A stretch of DNA of 64,000 nucleotides, taken from Marinoscillum sp. 108. Its GTDB lineage: Bacteria; Bacteroidota; Bacteroidia; Cytophagales; Cyclobacteriaceae. Positions within the stretch are counted from its first letter, which is position 1, and each line of letters opens with the position of its first letter. The position numbers were made by a program, and so were the translations under genes. Of the stretch, positions 27,928-35,953 are shown one piece after another. Where the stretch lies: contig NZ_LR734808.1 of the NCBI RefSeq assembly GCF_902506655.1, positions 2,480,001 to 2,544,000 of the forward strand. Reading direction: 5' to 3'. The notes under the pieces were generated by a model, which was not told where the DNA came from, did no database searches, and worked only from the letters and a program-made list of their open reading frames with translations.

Positions 27928-27977
27928 AAAAAAGTTAAAGCAAACAGGTGTTTTGATTCATCATAAAAGAACAAAAC

Positions 27978-28109
27978 ATGGAAACTCTAGCCATCATATA
28001 TCTGTGCTTAGGTGCGCTGGTGATGTTGTTTGGGATCAGAAAAATCAGACGTCACCTTCCACTGAGAACGGAAAACAGCAAAAACCATCCTGCTGCTGAA
28101 GAAAGATAA
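27978..28109 (+). CDS. 43-residue single-span membrane protein
   Basis: ATG at 27978 opens a 43-codon reading frame with stop at 28107. Residues 3-20 are hydrophobic (TLAIIYLCLGALVMLFGI), followed by a basic segment (RKIRRH) that would stay in the cytoplasm, and a polar tail (NHPAAEER). A small hairpin (GTCCG / CGGAC, 28111-28124) follows. It lies in the same direction between two envelope genes and probably belongs to their transcript. Too short for family assignment. Confidence 0.5.
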   Translation: METLAIIYLCLGALVMLFGIRKIRRHLPLRTENSKNHPAAEER

Positions 28110-28162
28110 AGTCCGAAAGCGGACCCATTAAATAAGATGATAACCTTAAAATCAATACTGTT

Positions 28163-29062
28163 ATGAATTCTCAAACAAAAAAAAGTACGCTGAAAATCTC
28201 AGCCATATTACTGGTGGGAGCACTTGCTTTCACCTCCTGCGACAAAAAAGAACGCGAACAACTAAAAGCTCAGGCTGACCAGCTGGAGCAAAAACTGCAC
28301 GAGCGTGATTCGGCTTTCAACAGCATCATGAACGTGATGGCCGAAGTGGAAACTCAGATCGAGCAAATCAAAACGCAGGAAAACCTCATTGCCAATTCGT
28401 CATCAGGTGACTTTTCCAGCATGGAAAAAGACCAAATGGTGGGTGACCTGAAGAAAATCAATGAGCTGATCACCAGTACCAATGAAAAAGTAAAGTCCCT
28501 ATCGAGTCAATTGGAAGACTCAAACATAGAGCTGAATGCTTTTAAAAGAAGGGTACAGGATATGATGAAAAACCTGAAAGCCAGAGAAGCATCAATCGCT
28601 CAGCTGAAGGAAGACATTCAGATGAGAGATAACCGAATCGCCGAATTGGATACCGAGGTGGGCTCACTGGTGACCCGTGTGCAGCTGCAAACGGAAACCA
28701 TAGAACTCCAAAACCAGGAGCTCGTGGAGCGTGAAAACGATCTGAACACGGCCTTTTTTGCGGTAGACACTGAGAAAAAACTCAAAGAAGAAGGACTAGT
28801 GACCAAAGAAGGTGGGTTCCTCTGGATAGGAAAAACCACCGAGCTGCAAGCGGATGCCGCCCAGCAGAAATTCACCGAAGTGGATATACAGAACACCAAG
28901 CGGTTTTACATAGACAGTGAGAAACTGGAAATCGTGACGGAGCACCCCAGCGAGAGCTACAAGTTGGTGAATGAAGACGGTAAAGTGAAATACCTGGAAG
29001 TGGTGAACCCTTCAGAATTCTGGAAAATATCCAAGTACCTGGTTGTTTCCGTAAAAGGATAA
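28163..29062 (+). CDS. coiled-coil lipoprotein
   Basis: 299 residues with lipobox FTSC (residues 27-30). Residues 32-205 form long heptad-rich coiled coils (for example DQLEQKLHERDSAFNSIMN and IQMRDNRIAELDTEVGSLV). The last 90 residues are a compact domain with VTKEGGFLWIGKTTELQ and a strand-rich end. The layout suggests an envelope spacer or tether. The gene is in a run of envelope genes behind a sigma-54 regulator; it ends with its own terminator. Confidence 0.8.
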   Translation: MNSQTKKSTLKISAILLVGALAFTSCDKKEREQLKAQADQLEQKLHERDSAFNSIMNVMAEVETQIEQIKTQENLIANSSSGDFSSMEKDQMVGDLKKINELITSTNEKVKSLSSQLEDSNIELNAFKRRVQDMMKNLKAREASIAQLKEDIQMRDNRIAELDTEVGSLVTRVQLQTETIELQNQELVERENDLNTAFFAVDTEKKLKEEGLVTKEGGFLWIGKTTELQADAAQQKFTEVDIQNTKRFYIDSEKLEIVTEHPSESYKLVNEDGKVKYLEVVNPSEFWKISKYLVVSVKG

Positions 29063-29078
29063 TATTCGATCAGCTATG

Positions 29079-29108
29079 GGGTCCGGAACAGATCCGGACC
29101 CTAATTTT
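29079..29108 (+). terminator. rho-independent terminator
   Basis: GGGTCCGGA / TCCGGACCC, 5-nt loop, followed by TAATTTTA. It is 17 bp after the stop of the coiled-coil lipoprotein gene. The T-run is interrupted, so termination may be partial. Confidence 0.6.
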
Positions 29109-29135
29109 AACCTTTCAAACTAAAACATTAAGACC

Positions 29136-29744
29136 ATGAAATTCAAAATACTATTTCTAGCCACAATGTGTATCTTTTTCACCTCTGCCCAGGCTCAGCG
29201 AGCTGGACTCAAAGGGGGTGTGAACTTCACCAATCTCTACGTGGACGATGTGGACGATGAAAACATGAAAGTTGGATTCAATGTGGGTTTATTCCACCGG
29301 TCAGACATCAGCAACAATTTTGCCATACAGCCCGAGTTTCTTTTTACTCAGAAGGGATCCGAAATACAGTATAGTGGGTTTCTTGGTGGCAGCGGAAAAT
29401 ACCGATTCAACCTCAACTACCTGGAAGTACCTGTACTGGCCATGGCCAAGATAGGGAGCTTCAACATTCACGCTGGCCCCTATCTGGGATTTCTGGTGGG
29501 TGCCAAAGTGAAGGACATTGACGATGATGGTAGTGTAAACGACGTGGAGTCTCTGGATCGTGATGACTTCAATACATTTGATTACGGTATTGCCGGAGGT
29601 ATAGGGTTTGACTTTCCTGATGGCATGCTTGGCCTAAGGTATAACTACGGCTTTGTGGAGATTGGACAAAGCGGGGTAGCCGGACAGGCCACCGAAAACT
29701 CTAAAAACTCTGCCCTGCAACTTTACCTTGGATTCGACTTTTAA
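29136..29744 (+). CDS. outer-membrane beta-barrel protein (PorT/OmpX-like)
   Basis: 202 residues with signal peptide ending AQAQ. The mature protein starts with the usual strand GLKGGVNFTNLY and continues with strands IQPEFLFTQKG, NYLEVPVLAMAKIG, FNIHAGPYLGFLVG and FDYGIAGGIGFDF, ending LQLYLGFDF. This is the OMP_b-brl_2 pattern found throughout Bacteroidota. An acidic loop (DIDDDGSVNDVESLDRDD) could bind calcium. Probably a small eight-stranded barrel of the outer membrane, function unknown. Confidence 0.87.
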   Translation: MKFKILFLATMCIFFTSAQAQRAGLKGGVNFTNLYVDDVDDENMKVGFNVGLFHRSDISNNFAIQPEFLFTQKGSEIQYSGFLGGSGKYRFNLNYLEVPVLAMAKIGSFNIHAGPYLGFLVGAKVKDIDDDGSVNDVESLDRDDFNTFDYGIAGGIGFDFPDGMLGLRYNYGFVEIGQSGVAGQATENSKNSALQLYLGFDF

Positions 29745-29774
29745 GTCGAAAAGTACATAGATCCGCCGAAAGGC

Positions 29775-29811
29775 AATAAGGCCCTGAACGTAGTTCGGGG
29801 CCTTATTTTTT
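29775..29811 (+). terminator. rho-independent terminator
   Basis: AATAAGGCCCTGAAC pairs with GTTCGGGGCCTTATT (about 15 bp with one G-T pair), 3-nt loop and a run of T. Closes the beta-barrel gene. Confidence 0.9.
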
Positions 29812-29880
29812 GTTCACCCCATACCGTCTATGCAGTCCCTATACCAAAAGAGTCCGGAAAACATGCCTACGTTTTTCCAA

Positions 29881-29916
29881 TTTCATGCGCATGAAAAAAA
29901 ATTTCGTGCCTATGAA
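29881..29916. promoter_or_regulatory. tandem palindromic operator-like sites
   Basis: A perfect 16-bp palindrome TTTCATGCGCATGAAA (29881-29896) is followed by a degenerate copy TTCGTGCCTATGAA (29903-29916). The centres are 21 bp apart, two helical turns, so both would face the same side of DNA. They lie about 135-170 bp upstream of the gene at 30051, a plausible place for an activator or repressor. The rest of the 306-bp gap 29745-30050 holds the terminator above and no gene. Confidence 0.45.
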
Positions 29917-30050
29917 TCCTGAACAAAATGAGAGATCTCAAAATTCAGCTCGCTCTTTGCAGTTCCATTGTTTTTAATCATTTTTATTCATTAAATAACT
30001 GGACCGTTATTGATCAAGGCCACCAGATCAAGGTTATAACTCAAACTACT

Positions 30051-31202
30051 ATGAAGAAGTCATTTTTAATCACCATCATCATCACATTGTTAGGCCTTGG
30101 TCACACCCAGGGTCAGTCCGTATACTGGGAGCAAAGTGCCGACAACACCAGCTCCGGCAACCTCTCCATCGGCTCCATTGCAGCCAATTCTTACTCCAAG
30201 CTGGTGATCAAAGGTCCCAACCAGCCGCTAAATTCAGGGGGTAAGAGGGATTTGTCGTTTGAGTTTGCTGCAGCTGGAAAAGCGCAGATCAGATCCTACA
30301 GAGGCGGAAGCTGGGATACCTACATGCAATTTCTGACCACCCCGGTTTCGGGCGGAGATCCGGTACCACAAATGCACATCAGTCATGATGGTAAAATCGG
30401 AATCGGAACGACCACACCTGTCCACCTGCTGCACCTAAAATCTGCTATGCCCTATATGAGATTCGAACTAAACAGTGGCTCTTACTCTATGATCGAGTGG
30501 CTGGAGGCTTCTACAAGAGTGGCAGGAATCCATTGGGTGGGTCACCAAACTCCCAACCGTCTTAGTTTCATGACAGGAGTCACTTCTATCAGTGAGCAAA
30601 TGTCTATAACCGAGACCGGAAATGTCGGAATCGGAACGACCAACCCTTTGGATAGACTCACTGTAACTGGTGGCAATGTCACCATAGGAAATACAACCAA
30701 TCAGGAGTATAGCTTAACCTTCCGCCCTTCTGACAATACTGCCCGAAATGCATTGGTGGGTTACTCTTCCAATACAGCCGCCGCGGATTACATCGGCCTC
30801 AAAAGCAACTGGGGGTCAATACGCTTCAGCACGAATGGGGGCAATGAGGTCGTAAGAATTACGGCCAATGAAAGGGTGGGCATAGGCACCAGCGACCCAC
30901 AGTCCAAGCTGGCCGTGGATGGTACCATACGGGCCAAGGAGATTAAGGTGATGGAGGTTATAGGAGCCCCGGATTATGTATTTGAAGCGGATTACAACCT
31001 CAGAACACTGGAAGCAACTAAAGCTTACATAAAGGAAAACAAACACCTCCCGGAAATACCCTCTGCCGCCGAGATAGAAGCCAATGGCATAGACCTGGGT
31101 GACATGAACATGCGCCTGTTAAAGAAGATTGAGGAGCTTACGCTTTACCAAATAGAACTATTGGAGCGTATTGAGAAGCTGGAAACAAACCAGAATAAAT
31201 AA
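30051..31202 (+). CDS. exported surface protein with trimer-type C-terminal module (tail-fibre-like)
   Basis: 383 residues from the ATG at 30051, chosen because it opens a signal peptide (MKKSFLITIIITLLGLGHTQ); an earlier ATG at 29928 adds 41 residues without sense. The middle holds repeated IGIGTTTP / VGIGTTNP motifs, as in tail-fibre and endosialidase-associated proteins. The C-terminal 95 residues (APDYVFEADYNLRTLEATKA ... HLPEIPSAAEIEANG, then a helical coil rich in LLKKIEELTLYQIELL) are shared with three other proteins in this window. Probably a trimeric surface fibre; it is not phage because no phage genes are near. Confidence 0.8.
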   Translation: MKKSFLITIIITLLGLGHTQGQSVYWEQSADNTSSGNLSIGSIAANSYSKLVIKGPNQPLNSGGKRDLSFEFAAAGKAQIRSYRGGSWDTYMQFLTTPVSGGDPVPQMHISHDGKIGIGTTTPVHLLHLKSAMPYMRFELNSGSYSMIEWLEASTRVAGIHWVGHQTPNRLSFMTGVTSISEQMSITETGNVGIGTTNPLDRLTVTGGNVTIGNTTNQEYSLTFRPSDNTARNALVGYSSNTAAADYIGLKSNWGSIRFSTNGGNEVVRITANERVGIGTSDPQSKLAVDGTIRAKEIKVMEVIGAPDYVFEADYNLRTLEATKAYIKENKHLPEIPSAAEIEANGIDLGDMNMRLLKKIEELTLYQIELLERIEKLETNQNK

Positions 31203-31303
31203 GTATGCTAGCACTTTGCTCATACCAAACAGATTCAGCAAAGTGGAAAATCAAACCTTATTGGATCAGCGCATTCAAAGAGACTAAGGTTCAACAAATT
31301 GTC

Positions 31304-31873
31304 TCAATGGAGAAAATCTAAAGACAAAACTCCACTTTTCAGATAGGTGGTATCGGTAGGCACTCCACCTCGATATTTGATCTGTCTCACAGAATCTCCC
31401 CGCAGCTCCTTTCGGAATCCATTCAAAACACCAGATTTATAAATACGTTCTTCCACAACCTCTCCGCCTAGAAAATCCTGCGACTTACCAGAAAGCTGGC
31501 CCTTGCGGTAGGTTTCTATGGTTACTAGCTCACCCTGCTGGTATGAATACCAGGTACCCGTTTTAAGGCCATCCTTGAATTCGCCCCTGGCTGACAGTTG
31601 ACCTTCCTGATTCATTCGGGTAAATTCCCCATCCAGCAAGTACCCCGAAAAGCTCCCTCGGGTGGATTGGAGCTGCCCACTTTTAAACCAAAAATACTCC
31701 CGGTTTGGATCAGGGTTCACCTTCGTTCTGGTTAACCGAAATTCGAGAAAGTCATCACCTGCTTTGGTGGTCACTTTCTGAAGTTCTCCATCATCTGACG
31801 GAAATATCCGTTGACCGCAAGCTGCTAAAACAAGAAGAAACCCCAGCACCAATAAAAACTTGTTCATTGCCAT
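31304..31873 (-). CDS. MORN-type repeat lipoprotein at the end of the secretion operon
   Basis: 189 residues with lipobox LAAC at about residues 16-19. The mature part contains MORN/YwqK-like repeats: GYLLDGEFTRMNQEGQLSAR, KDGLKTGTWYSYQQGELV, RKGQLSGKSQDFL and KSGVLNGFRKEL. It begins 5 bp after the gspF stop and is the last gene of the left half of the T2SS-like operon, so it may be a system-specific envelope factor. Homologues are often labelled as YwqK antitoxins; nothing here supports that role. Confidence 0.75.
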   Translation of the reverse strand: MAMNKFLLVLGFLLVLAACGQRIFPSDDGELQKVTTKAGDDFLEFRLTRTKVNPDPNREYFWFKSGQLQSTRGSFSGYLLDGEFTRMNQEGQLSARGEFKDGLKTGTWYSYQQGELVTIETYRKGQLSGKSQDFLGGEVVEERIYKSGVLNGFRKELRGDSVRQIKYRGGVPTDTTYLKSGVLSLDFLH

Positions 31874-31878
31874 AAATT

Positions 31879-33015
31879 TTAATTTCCAAAATCCATACTG
31901 GACGACAGTTCAAACATCGGAAGATACATCGCCACCAGGATAACCCCAACCACCAGTCCCAAAAATATGATCATGAATGGCTCCAAAAAAGTAGCCATCA
32001 AGGCCGTTTTATGTTTGACAGAATTGGTATAATCTAGTGACAATTTCTGAAAAAACGAGCCTAACTGATTCACCTCCTCACCCACCTTGATCAAAGCGAT
32101 CATCTGATTGTCAAAAACAGCATGTTTTTCAAAGGCCTCCGTAATGGTTTTTCCCTGAACAAGATCCGTTTTAATCTGATCAAGAACCACCTCAATGTGG
32201 AGGAAGCCAATCATCTTCCTGACCATCTCCAGCGTATGCACCATGGGAACCGCTGATAGAATAAGCAATCCCATGCTGTCGCAAAAACGAGCCAGATAAA
32301 TCTGTCTGTATATTTCACCCCAAAGCGGTACCCTGAGCCAAATCCATTCTTTGAACCATCTGAATCGAAGGTTTTTTCTGAGCGCATAAATCGAAAAAAG
32401 TACAATGCCCACCGATGAGAAGAGCAATAAGGCATTGGATCTGAATCCGCGTGAAAGGCCAATGATGGTTTTGGTTAAAGCCGGGAGGTCACTATTGAAA
32501 CGCAGAAAGACCTCCTCAAACATTGGAATGATAAAGAAGATCATAAAGGAGACCGCCCCAAAAGAAGTGAGCGTAATCAAAATCGGATAAGAAAGGGCGC
32601 TCACGATTTGCCTCCTTTGCGCTATCTGATTTTCGAAATAGGTGGTTAATTTTTCGAAAACAAGAGTCAAACGACCTGTCTCCTCCCCAATTTTCAATGA
32701 AAACACCTCATAGGGTGTGAAATCCTTGAATTGTGCCAGTGATTCTGAAAGCGACTTTCCCTTCACAATTTCCGCAAGCACCATTTGCAATTTCTCCCTG
32801 GTCTTTTTGCGTTTGAGTTGCTGAAACAATATCTCAAAAGATGCACGGATGTCTACCCCTGACTGTTGTAGCACATTCAGTTGACGATAGATGGTTTCCT
32901 TTTCTTTGTCAGAAACCCTATGTGGAAATAGGTCAATTTCTTTAGTCAGAAATGACTCCTGCTTTTTCTCTTGAGTGACCTTAGGGCCAGATATGTCCAG
33001 GTCAGTAAGTTTCAA
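31879..33015 (-). CDS. gspF: type II secretion / type IV pilus inner-membrane platform protein GspF
   Basis: 378 residues, the GspF/PilC platform on which pseudopilins assemble. Three membrane segments (about 150-175, 200-225 and 345-370) and two tandem GspF domains are visible: GVDIRASFEILFQQLKRKK ... PYEVFSLKIGEETGRL in the first, and LLILSAVPMVHTLEMVRK ... MIALIKVGEEVNQLG in the second. The start is a TTG that overlaps the upstream pseudopilin gene by 14 bp; there is no better in-frame start. It is separated from gspE and gspD by the RHS island. Confidence 0.92.
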   Translation of the reverse strand: MKLTDLDISGPKVTQEKKQESFLTKEIDLFPHRVSDKEKETIYRQLNVLQQSGVDIRASFEILFQQLKRKKTREKLQMVLAEIVKGKSLSESLAQFKDFTPYEVFSLKIGEETGRLTLVFEKLTTYFENQIAQRRQIVSALSYPILITLTSFGAVSFMIFFIIPMFEEVFLRFNSDLPALTKTIIGLSRGFRSNALLLFSSVGIVLFSIYALRKNLRFRWFKEWIWLRVPLWGEIYRQIYLARFCDSMGLLILSAVPMVHTLEMVRKMIGFLHIEVVLDQIKTDLVQGKTITEAFEKHAVFDNQMIALIKVGEEVNQLGSFFQKLSLDYTNSVKHKTALMATFLEPFMIIFLGLVVGVILVAMYLPMFELSSSMDFGN

Positions 33016-33463
33016 TGGTATTATTCATCTGATTTTCACTCGAAACTATCTGATATAGTTGGAAACAATGACTGTTTTCACCAAAAAAAAGACAGGTACG
33101 TAGTACGCCAGGAGCATTTTCCTCTATCGATACGTTCATACAGACTCCCAAGGTATCCCTTGTACCTTTAAGGATCCTTACCATCACCTCAGCTCCGAAT
33201 TCATAATCAATTTCCCGACCTTCGGAAATCAACTGTAAATGTCCTGTGGATAGTTTATATGCCTCGCAGGCTTGAAAATCTTTCGACAACAGGTACTCCA
33301 CGCGTGCTCCCTGGGTGATCTCTTCTGCTTTGGTCTCAATCCGACTTTTGTAACCCTGAACAAATGAAATCACCCCCCAGCACAATGACATGATGATCGA
33401 TGCGATGATCATACTCACGAGTAGCTCTATGATGGTAAATCCACTAATCCTCTTCTGGTACAT
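33002..33463 (-). CDS. minor pseudopilin
   Basis: 153 residues with a class III prepilin leader: basic MYQKRISG, cleavage after Gly, then FTIIELLVSMIIASIIMSLC with Glu at +5. Minor pseudopilins (GspH/I/J) form the tip of the pseudopilus. The C-terminal part has scattered cysteines and is not recognisable to a specific letter. It overlaps gspF and the preceding pseudopilin gene, showing operon structure. Confidence 0.85.
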   Translation of the reverse strand: MYQKRISGFTIIELLVSMIIASIIMSLCWGVISFVQGYKSRIETKAEEITQGARVEYLLSKDFQACEAYKLSTGHLQLISEGREIDYEFGAEVMVRILKGTRDTLGVCMNVSIEENAPGVLRTCLFFGENSHCFQLYQIVSSENQMNNTIETY

Positions 33464-33785
33464 AAAAAATGGTAGATGCTTGCTCCTTCAATCCGGTGCT
33501 GTCCTGCCCCATACATGAGGCAATCTTGATAAGATCAAACCCCTGAAAATCCCTCACCTCATACGATAAAGATAAATGGTCTTTGGAGAAAGTAAGAGGT
33601 CGAGTTTGTTTGATCGCCACCAGTGAATCCAACTGTTGTGTAACCTGGTTTTTCAACGCCAACTCACGACGGGCCGGAAAGGACCTGTAAAGATTAAATG
33701 ACACGATCACCGCTATGGAGAGCAAAATACTCAGCAATACCATCGATACAATGCCCTCGATAATTGTATACGCTTTTAGCCGCAT
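33444..33785 (-). CDS. minor pseudopilin with Ala at the cleavage site
   Basis: 113 residues starting MRLKA then YTIIEGIVSMVLLSILLSI, a prepilin-type helix with Glu at +5. The residue before the cleavage site is Ala instead of the usual Gly, as also in the GspG-like gene. Short globular part. Its ATG overlaps the stop of the preceding gene and its end overlaps the next pseudopilin by 20 bp. Probably a GspI- or GspH-type tip protein. Confidence 0.8.
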   Translation of the reverse strand: MRLKAYTIIEGIVSMVLLSILLSIAVIVSFNLYRSFPARRELALKNQVTQQLDSLVAIKQTRPLTFSKDHLSLSYEVRDFQGFDLIKIASCMGQDSTGLKEQASTIFYVPEED

Positions 33786-35008
33786 CAGTTTAGGTATTTC
33801 AATACTTTACTTTCCTTCTTATAAAACCACTGTGACAGGGCCAAAAAAGCAGTGTCCAACTGAGTGCCATCAATGGTCGCGTTGAATAAGTAATTTTCAT
33901 ACACGCCTGTCTGAGCATTTACCAGGAAACGCTTCACTGTCACGTGTCCCTCCACTGTGCCATAGGTTTCCAACATCCCATTGCAGTAAATCATGCCTCG
34001 AAATTGTGTGCCATCCTCCAGATAGATTACCCGTCTTCTGAAGCCATCTTTGCTCCCATCCATTAGTAGCCAGCCAGTAATTTCACATTTCCCACGGGTT
34101 TGAATGGTAGCAAGGTCATTCCGGTTATACGTGGCCAGCACCGTCGGATAGGTCAACTTCACATTGTCGTGGACAATGATGGTATCCGTGGCAAAAAATT
34201 GACCATTCCCCTGAAAACCACTCAGAAACTCGATTACTGGCGCATAGGCCACAATATCCGTGGTGCTGGCCAAAGTATCAAAGATCAAGCGACTTTGAGA
34301 CGTGATCAGCACATGACCCGAATAAACTTTGTTAACTCCAGCATTGCCTGCTTTGACCTCCACGAGATCCGCCTCAAACGAGTTGATCAGTGTGTCATTG
34401 TCCTGCTCCAGTTGTACGCCCTCCAATTGCTCCATTCGCCCAAAAGCGTCACTCAGCGTCACTTCGGGAAGTTTTTTCTCACTCTTCAGCTCCGTGCCGT
34501 AAATCAGTGAGTCACTGGTATACCCCACCCTATTGATATAGGCACTTTGTACACCCGATACCGGCAGATAACAATCACCGATCAGGCGCGTATCTCCCAC
34601 CAGCGACAATGGCCGCCCGTCATCCACCAAAAATACTGCTGATCTTCCTTTGTCCTCAGGACGATGAGCTAACGTGTAGCTGCGACTTACTTCCTGATTT
34701 CCTTTATAGGCCGTAACCCGGTATTGATCCAGAAGCCCCCATGCCCTCCGCAAGATGGAAATACTATCCTGTTCCTCCCCATACAGGTCGAAATCATAGG
34801 GACGGTCATACTCAAAGTGGTCATATTCCCCAAGCGTCATCTGTATCCCGGAGGCCAGGTTTTTCTGGAGTCGTATTCTGGTGAGGTAATGAATCTGCTC
34901 CATGCGTGCATAATAGACATATAGGGTGAGCATGGACAAGCCCACACTCATCAGCAAGCTGATGGCGAGCACATAGGACAATACCCCACCTGATATTCTC
35001 ATGACCAT
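33785..35008 (-). CDS. membrane-anchored protein in GspK/PilX position
   Basis: About 407 residues from the ATG at 35008 (MVMRISGGVLSYVLAIS); a GTG at 35041 would add 11 residues. One N-terminal membrane helix (VLSYVLAISLLMSVGLSML), then a long extracytoplasmic domain containing a repetitive beta region (SRLIFDTLASTTDIVAYAPV, GRFRRRVIYLEDGTQFRGMI-like text). There is no clear prepilin cleavage site. It precedes two pseudopilin genes with 1-bp overlap, the place of gspK or pilX in other systems, but no sequence signature proves it. It is the first gene after the RHS island, and no promoter is obvious upstream. Confidence 0.7.
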   Translation of the reverse strand: MVMRISGGVLSYVLAISLLMSVGLSMLTLYVYYARMEQIHYLTRIRLQKNLASGIQMTLGEYDHFEYDRPYDFDLYGEEQDSISILRRAWGLLDQYRVTAYKGNQEVSRSYTLAHRPEDKGRSAVFLVDDGRPLSLVGDTRLIGDCYLPVSGVQSAYINRVGYTSDSLIYGTELKSEKKLPEVTLSDAFGRMEQLEGVQLEQDNDTLINSFEADLVEVKAGNAGVNKVYSGHVLITSQSRLIFDTLASTTDIVAYAPVIEFLSGFQGNGQFFATDTIIVHDNVKLTYPTVLATYNRNDLATIQTRGKCEITGWLLMDGSKDGFRRRVIYLEDGTQFRGMIYCNGMLETYGTVEGHVTVKRFLVNAQTGVYENYLFNATIDGTQLDTAFLALSQWFYKKESKVLKYLN

Positions 35009-35169
35009 GGAGGTGAATTTAACAAAGATGTGGATGAGCACTCAGGTATTGGGAGCAAAATCTGATTGGGGGAGTGAGAGCATAAACAACCCTGCGGGGA
35101 CTGAATTTCGATCAATCCCGCTACTGGCTGACATAAACTTCACCTCGCACCCGCTCGGACTGCATCTTG

Positions 35170-35193
35170 CTTGTTGGTCACAAGACCAACAAG
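35170..35193. repeat. 10-bp perfect hairpin downstream of the transposase remnant
   Basis: CTTGTTGGTC and GACCAACAAG flank a 4-nt ACAA loop. No T-run follows on the minus strand. It lies 31 bp beyond the 3' end of the REP-associated transposase remnant and may be its right-hand REP-type hairpin. Confidence 0.55.
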
Positions 35194-35223
35194 GGCAAAG
35201 GTTTTGTATATGAAGCCTACTGA

Positions 35224-35771
35224 TTACAGTAACGCAACATTGAGTACCCCTTTTGATCCATCATAATCCATGGCACTGGAGTATGGGTAATATTCAGCTT
35301 CGCATACCAGACCCTCTGTCATCGGATTATTATGCAAATAGTCCAATCGCTGATCTTTCATCGCGTTGGTTGATAATTCAATCGGCCGGTTATCTTGCTG
35401 CCAAAATTGATACTTTACATTATTGCTATTCTTCTCTCCTGCCGAGCGAAACAGCCAAAGCATCCAATTTTTTCTGCTCTCCTGCAAGTTCTCATCTATT
35501 TCCTTCAGCATTTTCTTGCTTGTAAATTTCTTAAAATCTCTCAGTATATCAGAGAGATTACACCCTTCCTGAGCAGCAACAACGAGATGAATGTGATTGG
35601 ACATAACACACCATGCATACAATATCAAACCCTTTTCGTTTTGACAATACCGTAAAGACTCCACAATTATATCTTTATACGATGGTCTGGATAAAGCACC
35701 ACCCACTGAACAGTAGCGAAGGTGATAAAGTGAGGTGCCTGATGATCTGATATCGTGTACTTTGAAGGTAT
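35224..35771 (-). pseudogene. REP-associated tyrosine transposase (RAYT, Y1 family), frameshifted
   Basis: Single-strand DNA transposase of the Y1/HUH type. From about 35698 down the frame is intact: PSYKDIIVESLRYCQNEKGL, the HUH motif HIHLVV, and the C-terminal RAYT block QQDNRPIELS ... LDYLHNNPMTEGLV ... YYPYSSAMDY. The true N-terminus lies in another frame: SKYTISDHQAPHFITFATVQWV (from about 35762). Adding one A near 35698-35699 joins the two as QWVDALSRPSYKD. The start position also appears lost (ATA where ATG is expected, 35769-35771). A frame beginning at the ATG at 35799 is open but has an unrelated N-terminus. Either a decayed gene or a sequencing error. REP-like repeat A is directly upstream. 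Confidence 0.75.
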
Positions 35772-35808
35772 CCACCAAGTTATTAAACCTGATTAACATT
35801 TCCTTTCC

Positions 35809-35918
35809 TCTGGCTTTTGAAACTGAAGCCTACTCTTATCCTTCTCATTTAGTCAGTTACAAACTGACCACTTATTTTAGGCTTAAGTTACGTTGCGCTA
35901 AACTTAAGCCAGGGAGGG
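35809..35918. repeat. REP-like element, copy A
   Basis: About 110 bp closely similar to 46091-46203. It contains two hairpins: GTCAGTT-ACA-AACTGAC and GGCTTAAGTT / AACTTAAGCC with an 11-nt loop, ending in AGGGAGGG. It lies just upstream of the RAYT remnant, the usual place for a REP recognised by its RAYT. Confidence 0.75.
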
Positions 35919-35953
35919 AGCTGATACATTTCCGCTCCAATGATGAATCCATA

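Noticed and set aside
30051-31202. Prophage tail fibre
   Set aside because: GIGTT motifs suggest tail fibres, but the four family members have signal peptides or equivalents and no capsid, terminase, portal or lysis genes are near.
31212-31245. Terminator between 31202 and 31304
   Set aside because: CACTTTGCT / AGCAAAGTG is a 9-bp inverted repeat but has a 16-nt loop and no T-run on either strand, so I did not list it as a feature.
31304-31873. Antitoxin of the YwqK family
   Set aside because: Only the MORN-like repeats match that label; it is a lipoprotein with no toxin gene beside it.
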